Below, piece after piece: positions 7,490 through 15,292 of a stretch of 49,942 nucleotides of DNA. Position 1 is the first letter of the stretch, and each line of letters begins with the position of its first letter. This DNA is from Pontimonas sp. (GTDB taxonomy: Bacteria > Actinomycetota > Actinomycetes > Actinomycetales > Microbacteriaceae). The translations under genes were made by a program, and so were the position numbers. The notes under the pieces are model-generated. The model saw only the letters and a list, made by a program, of their open reading frames with translations, did no database searches and had not been told where the DNA came from. Location: positions 1 to 49,942 of the forward strand of contig JAFMKX010000003.1 in NCBI GenBank assembly GCA_017852615.1, written 5' to 3'.

Positions 7490-9151
7490 TTAGGTGGTGA
7501 CGAGTTCGGTCGGTGTGCGGGCGGCGGTACCCATCTGCCAGGTCAAATAACCCCCGTCAAGATTCGCCACCTCGATTCCCTCTTGGCGCAAAATGCTGGC
7601 GGCGGTGTGACCGCGTTGGCCGACCCGGCAGGTCACGATAATTTTCTGACCAGCGAGATCCTCGACGTGGTCACGAAGCTCATCGAGGGTAATAAGTTCG
7701 GACCCGGGAATAGCCCCTCGAGAATGCTCACCAGTGGTGCGCACATCGATCAGCCTCCAACCATCAGCCACAAGGTCATCGACTTCATGCCATTGCACAG
7801 AGCGCTCCCCTAAAGCCCGGTTTTCATTGACATAGCCCAACATATTGATCGGATCTTTTGCTGAGGCAAATTGTGGGGCATAGGACAGCTCTAGGTCCAT
7901 AAGCCCGGTGGCGGTAATCCCGGCAGCCATCGCCGTGGCAATAACATCGATGCGCTTATCCACGCCTTCGTCGCCGATGACCTGTGCTCCCAAGATCTGA
8001 TCGGTGTCGGGATCCACGATGAGTTTCATCGCCATTTGCGAAGCACCTGGGTAATACCCAGCATGGTTAATGGGGTGAGTGTGGATGATGCGCATGTCTC
8101 GACCCTTAGCCTTCAAGACACGCTCGGTATACCCCGTCGACGCTGCCGCCACCCCAAAGAATCCCACGATGGAGGTTCCATACGCCGTGACCGCCTGCGT
8201 GTGTGCTCCCATGATGGAATCCGCTGCCAAGCGGCCATGACGATTAGCAAGCCCGGCGAGGGGAACAAGACTGTGGCCATCGGGTCGGATTTTTTCTGCG
8301 ACATCACCGACTGCCCAAATGTGGGGATCGGACGTGCGTTGGTGTTCATCTACCGTGACCCCACCTGCTTCGCCCATCTCTAACCCTGCCCCCACCGCAA
8401 GCTCGGTATTGGGCCTGGCGCCCACGGCCACCACGGTGAAGTCGGCCTCGATGGTCGAACCATCGCCGAGAGTTACTCCTGAATCAGTGATCGCCGTCAC
8501 CTGAGCCGACAGGCGAACATCAAGGCCTTGGAAACGAGCTCGTTCCACCAGTGGCCACGCCATCTCAGAATCAAGGGTGGCCATCAGCTGAGGAAGCGCT
8601 TCCACCAGAGTCGTGGTGATCCCTCGGTGGATGAGGTTTTCCGCAAGCTCTAATCCGATAAAACCGCCTCCGACCACGACAGCTGAGGTGGACCGCGAGG
8701 CGGTGTCCATCACAGCGTCCATGTCATCGAGGTTCCACAACACGTGAGCGGTCTCAACACCGGCAATGGGTGGTCTAAACGGAGTGGAGCCGGGGCTTAG
8801 AACCAACGCGTCATAGGAAATCTCGCTCGAAGCGCCTGTCTCTAGATCTGTGACTGAAACGCTGCGGGCATCTCGATTAATCGCCGTTGCTTCAGTGCGA
8901 AGGAGAACGTCAATATTGAACCGCGCCTTGAGTTGTTCGGGGTTTTGAAGAACCAACGACGATCTATTTTCAATGACTCCCCCGACGTGGTAGGGCAATC
9001 CACAGTTAGCAAAGGAGACGGCTCCGCCTCGCTCGATGACGACTATTTCTGCCTTCTCATTGATGCGTCGAAGTCGGGTAGCTGCCGACATTCCACCCGC
9101 AACTCCGCCGATGATGACAATTTTTTGAGGGGATGCGCTCTGCTCGGTCAT
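7490..9151 (-). CDS. CoA-disulfide reductase with C-terminal rhodanese domain (CoADR-RHD)
   Basis: A 553-aa flavoprotein that uses NAD(P)H to reduce CoA-disulfide, CoA-persulfide or polysulfides. The N-terminal FAD motif is GGVAGGMSAA. The single active cysteine lies in SFANCGLPYHVGG (Cys50), and a second nucleotide motif VVVGGGFIGLE is near residue 160. After the dimerisation domain comes a rhodanese domain with active-site loop CRVGQRG (Cys508). The ATG at 9151 is preferred because a -10 box TATACT at 9158-9163 would start the mRNA at or next to it; a GTG at 9157 is the alternative. It is followed by the CsoR-family repressor, a self-contained sulfane-sulfur stress operon. Confidence 0.9.
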   Translation of the reverse strand: MTEQSASPQKIVIIGGVAGGMSAATRLRRINEKAEIVVIERGGAVSFANCGLPYHVGGVIENRSSLVLQNPEQLKARFNIDVLLRTEATAINRDARSVSVTDLETGASSEISYDALVLSPGSTPFRPPIAGVETAHVLWNLDDMDAVMDTASRSTSAVVVGGGFIGLELAENLIHRGITTTLVEALPQLMATLDSEMAWPLVERARFQGLDVRLSAQVTAITDSGVTLGDGSTIEADFTVVAVGARPNTELAVGAGLEMGEAGGVTVDEHQRTSDPHIWAVGDVAEKIRPDGHSLVPLAGLANRHGRLAADSIMGAHTQAVTAYGTSIVGFFGVAAASTGYTERVLKAKGRDMRIIHTHPINHAGYYPGASQMAMKLIVDPDTDQILGAQVIGDEGVDKRIDVIATAMAAGITATGLMDLELSYAPQFASAKDPINMLGYVNENRALGERSVQWHEVDDLVADGWRLIDVRTTGEHSRGAIPGSELITLDELRDHVEDLAGQKIIVTCRVGQRGHTAASILRQEGIEVANLDGGYLTWQMGTAARTPTELVTT

Positions 9152-9157
9152 GGTCAC

Positions 9158-9163
9158 AGTATA
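9158..9163 (-). promoter_or_regulatory. Probable -10 box of the CoADR-repressor operon
   Basis: Read on the minus strand this is TATACT, six bases upstream of the ATG at 9151, the usual distance from a -10 box to the transcription start. The mRNA would then be leaderless. It abuts and partly overlaps the operator at 9163-9178, so a bound repressor would block polymerase. No convincing -35 box is visible. Confidence 0.5.
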
Positions 9164-9178
9164 TACCCCCTAGGGTAT
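9163..9178. promoter_or_regulatory. CsoR/CstR-type operator
   Basis: A perfect inverted repeat ATACCC-CCTA-GGGTAT. G/C-tract palindromes flanked by ATA/TAT are the known operators of CsoR-family repressors. It overlaps the promoter of the CoADR gene and lies 39 bases upstream of the divergent MpaB-like gene, so it could control both. The repressor encoded at 7199-7468 is the obvious ligand. Confidence 0.75.
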
Positions 9179-9216
9179 TGGTCTGATTAACAGCGCCCGT
9201 CTGCCACGGTGGTCAG

Positions 9217-10152
9217 GTGAGAGAAAAGCGCACCGGGTCGCGACTGCGCGAGACCTATAGGTCACAGCTTCTCACGATGCTTTCGGGCGATCCCCATGGC
9301 GAACCCGATTGGGTTAAAGCCATGAGCGAGGGGGAAGACCAAGGCCTGTTTGGTCCCGACTCTGCGGTCTGGCATGTCAATGGAGGCATTCCGGTGATTG
9401 TTGCCGGGGTGAGAGCGCTTCTCATGCAGACACTCCATCCCGGAGCCATGGCCGGAGTGCATGATCACTCCCGATACGCCAGCGACCCGCTGGGACGTCT
9501 TTCAGGCACCGTGCGCTGGGTGGTCACGACCACCTTCGGCTCTACGACGGGAGTGGGCACAGAGTCCTCCCGAGTTCACCGACTGCACGACCGGGTTTCA
9601 GGGCAGTACACACCAGAAAATTCAACAGAAACCTCCCGCCCGTATTCCGCCCACGATGAAGACCTGTTGACCTGGGTGCACATAGTGTTCACCGATGCGT
9701 TCTTGGCCGCACATCGGCAGTGGGGCAATGGCATTCCCCCATCCTCGGCTGACGAAACCGGAGAGGATCGCTATGTTCGCGAATGGGCTCTGGCTGGCCG
9801 ACAAATGGGCATGACGTCTCCACCAACATCAATGGCGGAGCTTCGGGATGCTCTCCACTCAAGCAAGAAGGTGCTGCGTGCTGATAATCGAGTGCGAGAG
9901 GCAATCTCTTTCTTGACCAACCCGCCGCTTCCGGCCAGCACCAAAATCCCTTACAAGATTTTGGTGGCTGGCGCCGTGGTGACCATCGATCCCTACTACC
10001 GAAAGCTCTTGGGCCTTCGCCGACCCTGGTGGCCAGCGGTCACCGCGACCAGAGTTCTGTTATTTCTCATCGGCGTCGTGCTCGGGCGGGAATCCACCAG
10101 TCGCGCGCGAGCGTTGGAGCGCATTGAACGCATCAACGCAGCTCCCCGCTAG
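9217..10152 (+). CDS. Oxygenase MpaB-like protein (DUF2236)
   Basis: A 311-aa member of the DUF2236 family (ER-bound oxygenase MpaB/B'/Rubber oxygenase Lcp fold), helical b-type-heme proteins that may cleave or oxidise hydrophobic substrates. The family core LLMQTLHPGAMAGVHDHS near residue 70 carries conserved His residues, and HDEDLLTWVHIVFTDA near residue 145 carries another His of the proposed heme pocket. A hydrophobic stretch near 275-290 may touch the membrane. The start is a GTG at 9217. It is divergent from the sulfur operon. Substrate unknown. Confidence 0.82.
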   Translation: MREKRTGSRLRETYRSQLLTMLSGDPHGEPDWVKAMSEGEDQGLFGPDSAVWHVNGGIPVIVAGVRALLMQTLHPGAMAGVHDHSRYASDPLGRLSGTVRWVVTTTFGSTTGVGTESSRVHRLHDRVSGQYTPENSTETSRPYSAHDEDLLTWVHIVFTDAFLAAHRQWGNGIPPSSADETGEDRYVREWALAGRQMGMTSPPTSMAELRDALHSSKKVLRADNRVREAISFLTNPPLPASTKIPYKILVAGAVVTIDPYYRKLLGLRRPWWPAVTATRVLLFLIGVVLGRESTSRARALERIERINAAPR

Positions 10153-10160
10153 CGAGCGAC

Positions 10161-11153
10161 TTACTGAAGCCCCAAAATATCGACGACGAACATGATGGTG
10201 TCCGTCTCCCCGATCGAACCATCGGGAGTGCCGCCGGAAGGTCCATATCCCATCTCGGGCGGGATGATGATGAGCACTCTGGACCCCACAGTTTGGCCGA
10301 TCAAACCGTCTCTAAAACCAGGAATAACTCCTCCGGTGGGGAAGCTCGCTGGCTCTCCGCGTTCCCAGCTGGAATCAAACACCTCGCCCGTGTTCCAATT
10401 AACGCCGTGGTAGTGAACAATCACCACATCACCGCCACCGACTAGTGCCCCGTCACCCTCGATCACCGTGGCAACAGCAAAGTCGGTGGGCACATCGCCT
10501 TCGGGAATTTCTACTGTGGGAGCGCCGCTGTCGTCATAGGTCACACTGGGAAATCCTGCGGGAGGAAGCTCAGCTTCGCCTTCTAGGCGATCAAGAGCGG
10601 GCTCTGCTGGAGGCTTGATCTCGATGATGTCCACGATGAACAACAATGCCTCGCCCGCTTCTAAACCGAATTCTGGCGCCCCTTCAAGCCCAAAGGCTTG
10701 GATGGGAGGAATTAGGCCGGCAATGCGTGAGCCCACCGTGGAACAGGCCATCGACAAGGACAGGCCAACAAAGTTGGGGTTTGCGGTGTCGAGAGTGAGA
10801 ACGGTCGGGCTGACTTCGCTATAACCAGATTCTTCGATTACGGCGCCCGTGGCTGCGTTATACAGCGCGTAGTCGACCATGAGGTCATCACCGGTGGCAA
10901 CTTCTTGGCCTTCACCGGCAATCACCACGGCGCGTTGGGTGGTGCCCACTTCGAGGGGGAAATCAAAAGTAACTGTCGGGGACTCACCGAATGCTCCGTC
11001 GATTGCGATGGATTCGACTTCGGCGCCTCCCGGGGCACAGCCATCGGATGAAGCGCTCGTCTCAGGGGTGTCAGTCACTTCAGCATCGGCGGCACATCCA
11101 GCCAAGGCGAGAACAAGACTGGAAGCAATCGTGACAATGGCAAAGCGGTTCAA
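10161..11153 (-). CDS. FKBP-type peptidyl-prolyl isomerase, lipoprotein with two FKBP-like domains
   Basis: An exported prolyl isomerase likely to help fold proteins at the outer face of the membrane. The C-terminal domain (last about 110 residues) is a clear FKBP: VIVHYHGVNWNTGEVFDSSW, GVIPGFRDGLIGQTVGSRV and IIPPEMGYG. The preceding part has a second, weaker FKBP-like repeat (TVGSRIAGLIPP), probably inactive. I prefer a TTG start at 11153 with GGAAGG eight bases upstream. It gives a 19-residue signal peptide ending in the lipobox LAGC. A GTG at 11195 would add a basic, Cys-containing stretch that does not look like a signal peptide. Confidence 0.88.
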   Translation of the reverse strand: MNRFAIVTIASSLVLALAGCAADAEVTDTPETSASSDGCAPGGAEVESIAIDGAFGESPTVTFDFPLEVGTTQRAVVIAGEGQEVATGDDLMVDYALYNAATGAVIEESGYSEVSPTVLTLDTANPNFVGLSLSMACSTVGSRIAGLIPPIQAFGLEGAPEFGLEAGEALLFIVDIIEIKPPAEPALDRLEGEAELPPAGFPSVTYDDSGAPTVEIPEGDVPTDFAVATVIEGDGALVGGGDVVIVHYHGVNWNTGEVFDSSWERGEPASFPTGGVIPGFRDGLIGQTVGSRVLIIIPPEMGYGPSGGTPDGSIGETDTIMFVVDILGLQ

Positions 11154-11232
11154 CTGGTTGACCTTCCCGAAACAGCGCGCTCGGTGCGCACACAAGGTCC
11201 CATCTTGACAGGTGGGCCTATGACAATCAAAG

Positions 11233-11700
11233 TCAGGCTTTCAGGCTTGTTTCTGGATGATGCGCAATGGGGAAATTAACCGAATTAGCAATGAAACACA
11301 ACGTGCTCGCTCGGTGATGTAGCTCGGGAACTTCCTCCAGCGACCCACTCGAAATTTCAACGCACGGAGCGAGGGTCACCTCCGTGATGCGCCCTGCTCC
11401 ATCGGGAGTGGTCTCGAGCACACCCGACGCATGGTCTACATAGGACTCCACCACTACGCCAGCAGACGATGCGACATGCAAGAAACTGAGCATGTGGCAT
11501 TGGGCAAGGGCCGCGATGAGTAATTCTTCGGGGTTCCATCTAGTGGCATCACCATGAAATGTCTTATCTGCAGAGCCCAGGATGTCCTCTTTACCCGGCG
11601 ATCGCAGCACAAGGTCGCGCGAGTACTCTCGATAACCACTGGTTCCACTGCCGAGATTGCCACTCCAGGTTGCACTGAGATTAAACGAATGGGTTCCCAT
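11233..11700 (-). CDS. OsmC family protein (second copy)
   Basis: A 155-aa OsmC/Ohr-type protein. The first redox cysteine is in IAALAQCHMLSFLH near residue 78, and the second in STLCFIANSVNFP near 138, close to the family spacing. The N-terminal GYREYSRDLVLRSPGK segment resembles the actinobacterial OsmC subgroup. It differs clearly from the OsmC at 4663-5088, so it is not a recent duplicate. The ATG at 11700 or a GTG at 11706 could be the start; both sit under the purine run AAGGAGGGGGAG. Divergent from gabT. Confidence 0.85.
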   Translation of the reverse strand: MGTHSFNLSATWSGNLGSGTSGYREYSRDLVLRSPGKEDILGSADKTFHGDATRWNPEELLIAALAQCHMLSFLHVASSAGVVVESYVDHASGVLETTPDGAGRITEVTLAPCVEISSGSLEEVPELHHRASTLCFIANSVNFPIAHHPETSLKA

Positions 11701-11753
11701 CGGCACTCCCCCTCCTTAGCGGTGATTCCCTCTAATTTGTGAGGGTACAGGTC

Positions 11754-11759
11754 TACACT
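11754..11759 (+). promoter_or_regulatory. Probable -10 box of gabT
   Basis: TACACT lies eight bases before the gabT ATG, so the transcript would begin at or within two bases of the start codon (leaderless). No Shine-Dalgarno is seen, which agrees. No good -35 box is visible at the normal distance. Confidence 0.45.
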
Positions 11760-11767
11760 GGGGGCTT

Positions 11768-13114
11768 ATGACAGACACTCTTTCCGCGGTTTCACCATCC
11801 GCTGCGAGCACCTCGCGCAATGTCGTGACCGAGATTCCTGGCCCGCGTTCCCAGGAACTTCACGAACGTCGAATGAAGACGGTTTCTGCCGGTGTTTCGG
11901 CGACTTTCCCCATCTACGCTGATCATGCCCACGACGCCACCATCGTGGATGTCGATGGAAACCATTTCCTCGACCTCACCGGCGGTATTGGCGTCATGAC
12001 CGTGGGACACACGAACGACGCAGTAGTGGCCGCGGTGAGCGAGCAAGTGGCCAAGATTACCCACACGCTCTTTGCGGTCGCCGGTTACGAGCCCTACATC
12101 CGAGTGTGTGAACTCCTTGCCCAGCACACTCCGGGAGATTTCGCTAAAAAGTCAGTCTTGGTTAACTCCGGTGCTGAGGCGGTGGAAAATGCCGTGAAGA
12201 TTGCCCGCAAATTCACCGGGCGCAGCGAGGTAGCTGTCCTTCACCATGGTTATCACGGCCGCACCAACCTCACGTCTGCCATGAATTACAACATGCACCC
12301 CTATGGCACAGGTTTTGGTCCCTTGGCAGGGTCGGTGCACCATGCCGCTAATTCGTCCCCGTTTCACGATGGTTTGAGCGGTAAGGAAGCCGCCGAGCGC
12401 ACCATCACCTATTTGGAAAAGCGGGTGGGTGCTGGTCAAATCGCCTGTCTCGTGGTCGAACCGATTCAGGGCGAAGGTGGATTCATCGTTCCCGCCGAAG
12501 GGTATTTACCTGCTCTCGTGGAGTGGTGTCACGCTAATGGCATCGTCTATGTCTCTGATGAGGTGCAAAGCGGTATGACCAGAACAGGCGCTTATTTTGC
12601 CAGCGAGCACTTTGGCATCATTCCCGATTTGGTCATTAGCGCTAAGGGAATTGGTGGCGGAATGCCTATCGCAGCCGTGACGGGTCGAGCAGACATCATG
12701 GATGCCTCACACCCCGGCGGACTGGGGGGAACGTTCGGAGGAAACCCCGTCTCCTGCGCAGCCGTGATCTCGGTATTCGACGAAGTCGAAAAACGTGACC
12801 TTCTCGGTCATGCACGACGAGTCGAGTCGACCATGAAACCGGCTCTGGAAGCACTCCAAGCGAAGCACCCAGCCTTAGCCGATGTTCGCGGAATGGGCGC
12901 AATGTTGGCGATCGAATTTATGGATCCCCACACACAGAAGCCTGCCCCAGAGATCGCAAAGGCGGTCCAAACCCATGCCCTGCATGCGGGGGTCCTGATT
13001 TTGACAGCGGGAACCTTTGGCAATGTCCTTCGATTCCTCCCCCCGGTTATCATCACCGATGAAGAAATTCTCGATGCGGTCTCCGTCATCGATGACGCAT
13101 TGTCCGCGCTCTAG
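11768..13114 (+). CDS. gabT: 4-aminobutyrate aminotransferase
   Basis: Class III PLP transaminase, 448 aa, that transfers the amino group of GABA to 2-oxoglutarate, giving succinate semialdehyde. The PLP lysine is in VISAKGIGGGMPIAA near residue 293, the NSGAEAVENAVKIAR phosphate loop is near 136, and VEPIQGEGGF is near 235. GGLGGTFGGNP after the lysine is typical of GabT. The gene is directly followed by an asparaginase gene (three-base gap). In this window GABA could come from the polyamine block at 27904-39092. No succinate-semialdehyde dehydrogenase is adjacent. Confidence 0.9.
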   Translation: MTDTLSAVSPSAASTSRNVVTEIPGPRSQELHERRMKTVSAGVSATFPIYADHAHDATIVDVDGNHFLDLTGGIGVMTVGHTNDAVVAAVSEQVAKITHTLFAVAGYEPYIRVCELLAQHTPGDFAKKSVLVNSGAEAVENAVKIARKFTGRSEVAVLHHGYHGRTNLTSAMNYNMHPYGTGFGPLAGSVHHAANSSPFHDGLSGKEAAERTITYLEKRVGAGQIACLVVEPIQGEGGFIVPAEGYLPALVEWCHANGIVYVSDEVQSGMTRTGAYFASEHFGIIPDLVISAKGIGGGMPIAAVTGRADIMDASHPGGLGGTFGGNPVSCAAVISVFDEVEKRDLLGHARRVESTMKPALEALQAKHPALADVRGMGAMLAIEFMDPHTQKPAPEIAKAVQTHALHAGVLILTAGTFGNVLRFLPPVIITDEEILDAVSVIDDALSAL

Positions 13115-13117
13115 CTA

Positions 13118-14089
13118 GTGCCTGGTCATAGCCTGAGCGGCCCCGATGGCGTCATCGTGGCCGAACTTATCCGCGATGATGTCGTGGAGTCGCTGCATCA
13201 CGGCATCGTGGCGGTCGTCGATAACACGGGCAAGTCGCTGCTGGAGCGTGGTAACCCCTCTGCGGTGGTGTATCCACGCTCCACGCTCAAACCACTACAG
13301 GCACTCACGGTCATGGCTACCGGAGTGGACCTCTCGCCTGTAGAGATAGCACTCACCACAGCAAGTCACTGCGGTTCACTGCAACACCGCGATGCTGTAT
13401 CTGCGTTTCTGAGCCACTACGGGCTCGACGAATCAGCGTTGCAGTGTCCGGTGGATTGGCCACTGGGGCTTAGCCAGCGTGCGGAAATGGCCGCACGCTC
13501 CAATGGCGGAAATCGCTTAGCGATGAATTGTTCGGGAAAACACGCGGGGTTTTTAGCTGCCTGTGTTCACCAGGGCTGGGATCTTGATACCTACTTAGAG
13601 CCCACCCATCCCTTGCAACAGGCCATTCTGGCCACCATTAGCGAATACGCCGGCGAAACCCCAGCGTTTAGCTCCTATGACGGCTGCGGAGCCCCGCTGC
13701 ACGGCTTAAGTGTCTCCGGTTTGGCCACCGCCATCGCTCGAGTCGCCTCGGGGACGAAAGACATCGAGCGCCGCTATCTGGATGCTGTGTCAGAAAACGC
13801 CTGGGCGCTGGATGGTGAAGGGCGAGATAACACGCTCACCATCGAAAAAATCGGTGGAATTGCCAAGATTGGTGCCGAAGGACTCGTCGTCATCGGGACT
13901 CCCGATGGAGTTGCGGTAGCCGTGAAAATCCTCGATGGGTCGATGCGCGCGACATCACTGGTTGCGCTTGCCGCCCTTGCCTCTGTCGGCGCAATTTCTC
14001 AGCAGATAGCCCAGGATCTGAGTACCACCATGGCCACCCCTGTGATGGCCGGAAACCGCATTATCGGAGCACTCCGAGTGCGACTATAG
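13118..14089 (+). CDS. Asparaginase (L-asparaginase II family)
   Basis: A 323-aa protein of the bacterial/plant-pathogen-type asparaginase II family (PF06089), which hydrolyses asparagine to aspartate and ammonia. Family segments include RSTLKPLQA near residue 54, TTASHCGSLQHRD near 80 (the conserved S-H block), NCSGKHAGFLAAC near 138 and YDGCGAPLHG near 188. The GTG at 13118 lies three bases after the gabT stop and is the natural coupled start. The pair could supply aspartate and ammonia from amino acid nitrogen; alanine dehydrogenase follows. Confidence 0.85.
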   Translation: MPGHSLSGPDGVIVAELIRDDVVESLHHGIVAVVDNTGKSLLERGNPSAVVYPRSTLKPLQALTVMATGVDLSPVEIALTTASHCGSLQHRDAVSAFLSHYGLDESALQCPVDWPLGLSQRAEMAARSNGGNRLAMNCSGKHAGFLAACVHQGWDLDTYLEPTHPLQQAILATISEYAGETPAFSSYDGCGAPLHGLSVSGLATAIARVASGTKDIERRYLDAVSENAWALDGEGRDNTLTIEKIGGIAKIGAEGLVVIGTPDGVAVAVKILDGSMRATSLVALAALASVGAISQQIAQDLSTTMATPVMAGNRIIGALRVRL

Positions 14090-14113
14090 TCTCAGAGGTG
14101 CTTCTCACCAGAG

Positions 14114-14127
14114 GCATTACGTAATGC
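14114..14127. promoter_or_regulatory. 14-bp perfect palindrome upstream of ald
   Basis: GCATTAC followed directly by GTAATGC, centred about 56 bases before the ald ATG. Alanine dehydrogenase genes are often controlled by Lrp/AsnC-type regulators binding palindromes at this place, so an operator is likely. The regulator is not identified; the Lrp-type gene at 35796 is one candidate. Confidence 0.5.
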
Positions 14128-14176
14128 TCTTTCACAAGGGTGTGCAAGAGCCCCATCCCACACAATTGAGGTCACC

Positions 14177-15292
14177 ATGAAGATTTCTATTCCTAGAGAA
14201 ATCAAGAACAACGAATTTCGCGTAGCGATCACTCCAGCAGGTGTTCGCGAGCTCGTCGAAGCTGGCCATGAGGTCACCGTAGAGACTAGCGCTGGTGAAG
14301 GATCCGGCATTTCTGATGCTGACTACGTAACCCAGGGGGCCACGATTGCCGCCGATGCTGCCAGCACCTGGGCCTCAGCCGAGATGGTGGTCAAGGTTAA
14401 GGAACCCATCGAAGCCGAGTACGGATATTTCCGTAAAGACTTGGTGTTATTTACCTATCTGCACCTTGCTGCCGAGCCTGAACTGACTAAGGCCCTGCTC
14501 GCTGCGGGAACCACCGCCATTGCCTACGAGACAGTTCAAGGTGCCACGGGTGGCTTGCCACTGCTTGCCCCCATGAGCGAAGTTGCCGGAAGGCTCTCTG
14601 CCATTGTGGGAGCTGCCACCTTGCTCAAACCCGCAGGAGGAATGGGAGCGTTAGTTCCTGGAGTTCCCGGGACTAGGCCCTCCAATGTCGTGGTTCTCGG
14701 TGGCGGAGTTGCGGGAACAAACGCAATTTCCGTAGCGGTCGGCTTGGGTGCAGACGTGACGGTCTTGGACACTAACCTGCAGCGCCTCAAAGAGCTCGAT
14801 GCCCTCTATGCGGGACGCATCAAGACAGCCGCATCGAATTCTTTGGAAATTGAGCGGGCGTGTTTAGCAGCCGATATGGTCATTGGCTCCGTGCTGATTC
14901 CCGGGGCAAAAGCTCCCAAGTTGGTCTCACTGGACCTAGTCTCGCGAATGAAGCCGGGCAGTGTCTTGGTCGATATTGCGGTAGATCAGGGCGGGTGCTT
15001 TGAAGGCTCCAAGCCCACGACTCACGCAGACCCCACTTTTGCTGTGCATGGAAGCGTTTACTATTGCGTAGCCAACATGCCTGGCGCGGTGCCCCAGACC
15101 TCCACTATGGCCCTGACCAACGCCACGATGCGATACGTGAAGCTCCTCGCCTCCAAGGGATGGAAAGACGCGCTCGGTCGTGACGCAGGACTTGCTCATG
15201 GTCTCAATACCCACCAGGGATTGCTGACCAACGAAGCAGTGGGACTCGCCCATGGCATGGAATTTGTCACGGTAGAAAGCGCTCTGCACTAA
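14177..15292 (+). CDS. ald: Alanine dehydrogenase
   Basis: NAD-dependent enzyme (371 aa) interconverting alanine with pyruvate and ammonia. The N-terminus MKISIPREIKNNEFRVAITP is characteristic, with the substrate-binding Arg and the catalytic Lys in VVKVKEP near residue 75. The nucleotide-binding VVLGGGVAGTNA is near 175 and DIAVDQGGCFE near 270. The ATG has GAGGT close upstream. The 3' end overlaps the convergent FtsK-like gene by 26 bases. It could return amino groups taken up by pyruvate-dependent transaminases such as the SpuC-like enzyme here. Confidence 0.95.
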   Translation: MKISIPREIKNNEFRVAITPAGVRELVEAGHEVTVETSAGEGSGISDADYVTQGATIAADAASTWASAEMVVKVKEPIEAEYGYFRKDLVLFTYLHLAAEPELTKALLAAGTTAIAYETVQGATGGLPLLAPMSEVAGRLSAIVGAATLLKPAGGMGALVPGVPGTRPSNVVVLGGGVAGTNAISVAVGLGADVTVLDTNLQRLKELDALYAGRIKTAASNSLEIERACLAADMVIGSVLIPGAKAPKLVSLDLVSRMKPGSVLVDIAVDQGGCFEGSKPTTHADPTFAVHGSVYYCVANMPGAVPQTSTMALTNATMRYVKLLASKGWKDALGRDAGLAHGLNTHQGLLTNEAVGLAHGMEFVTVESALH

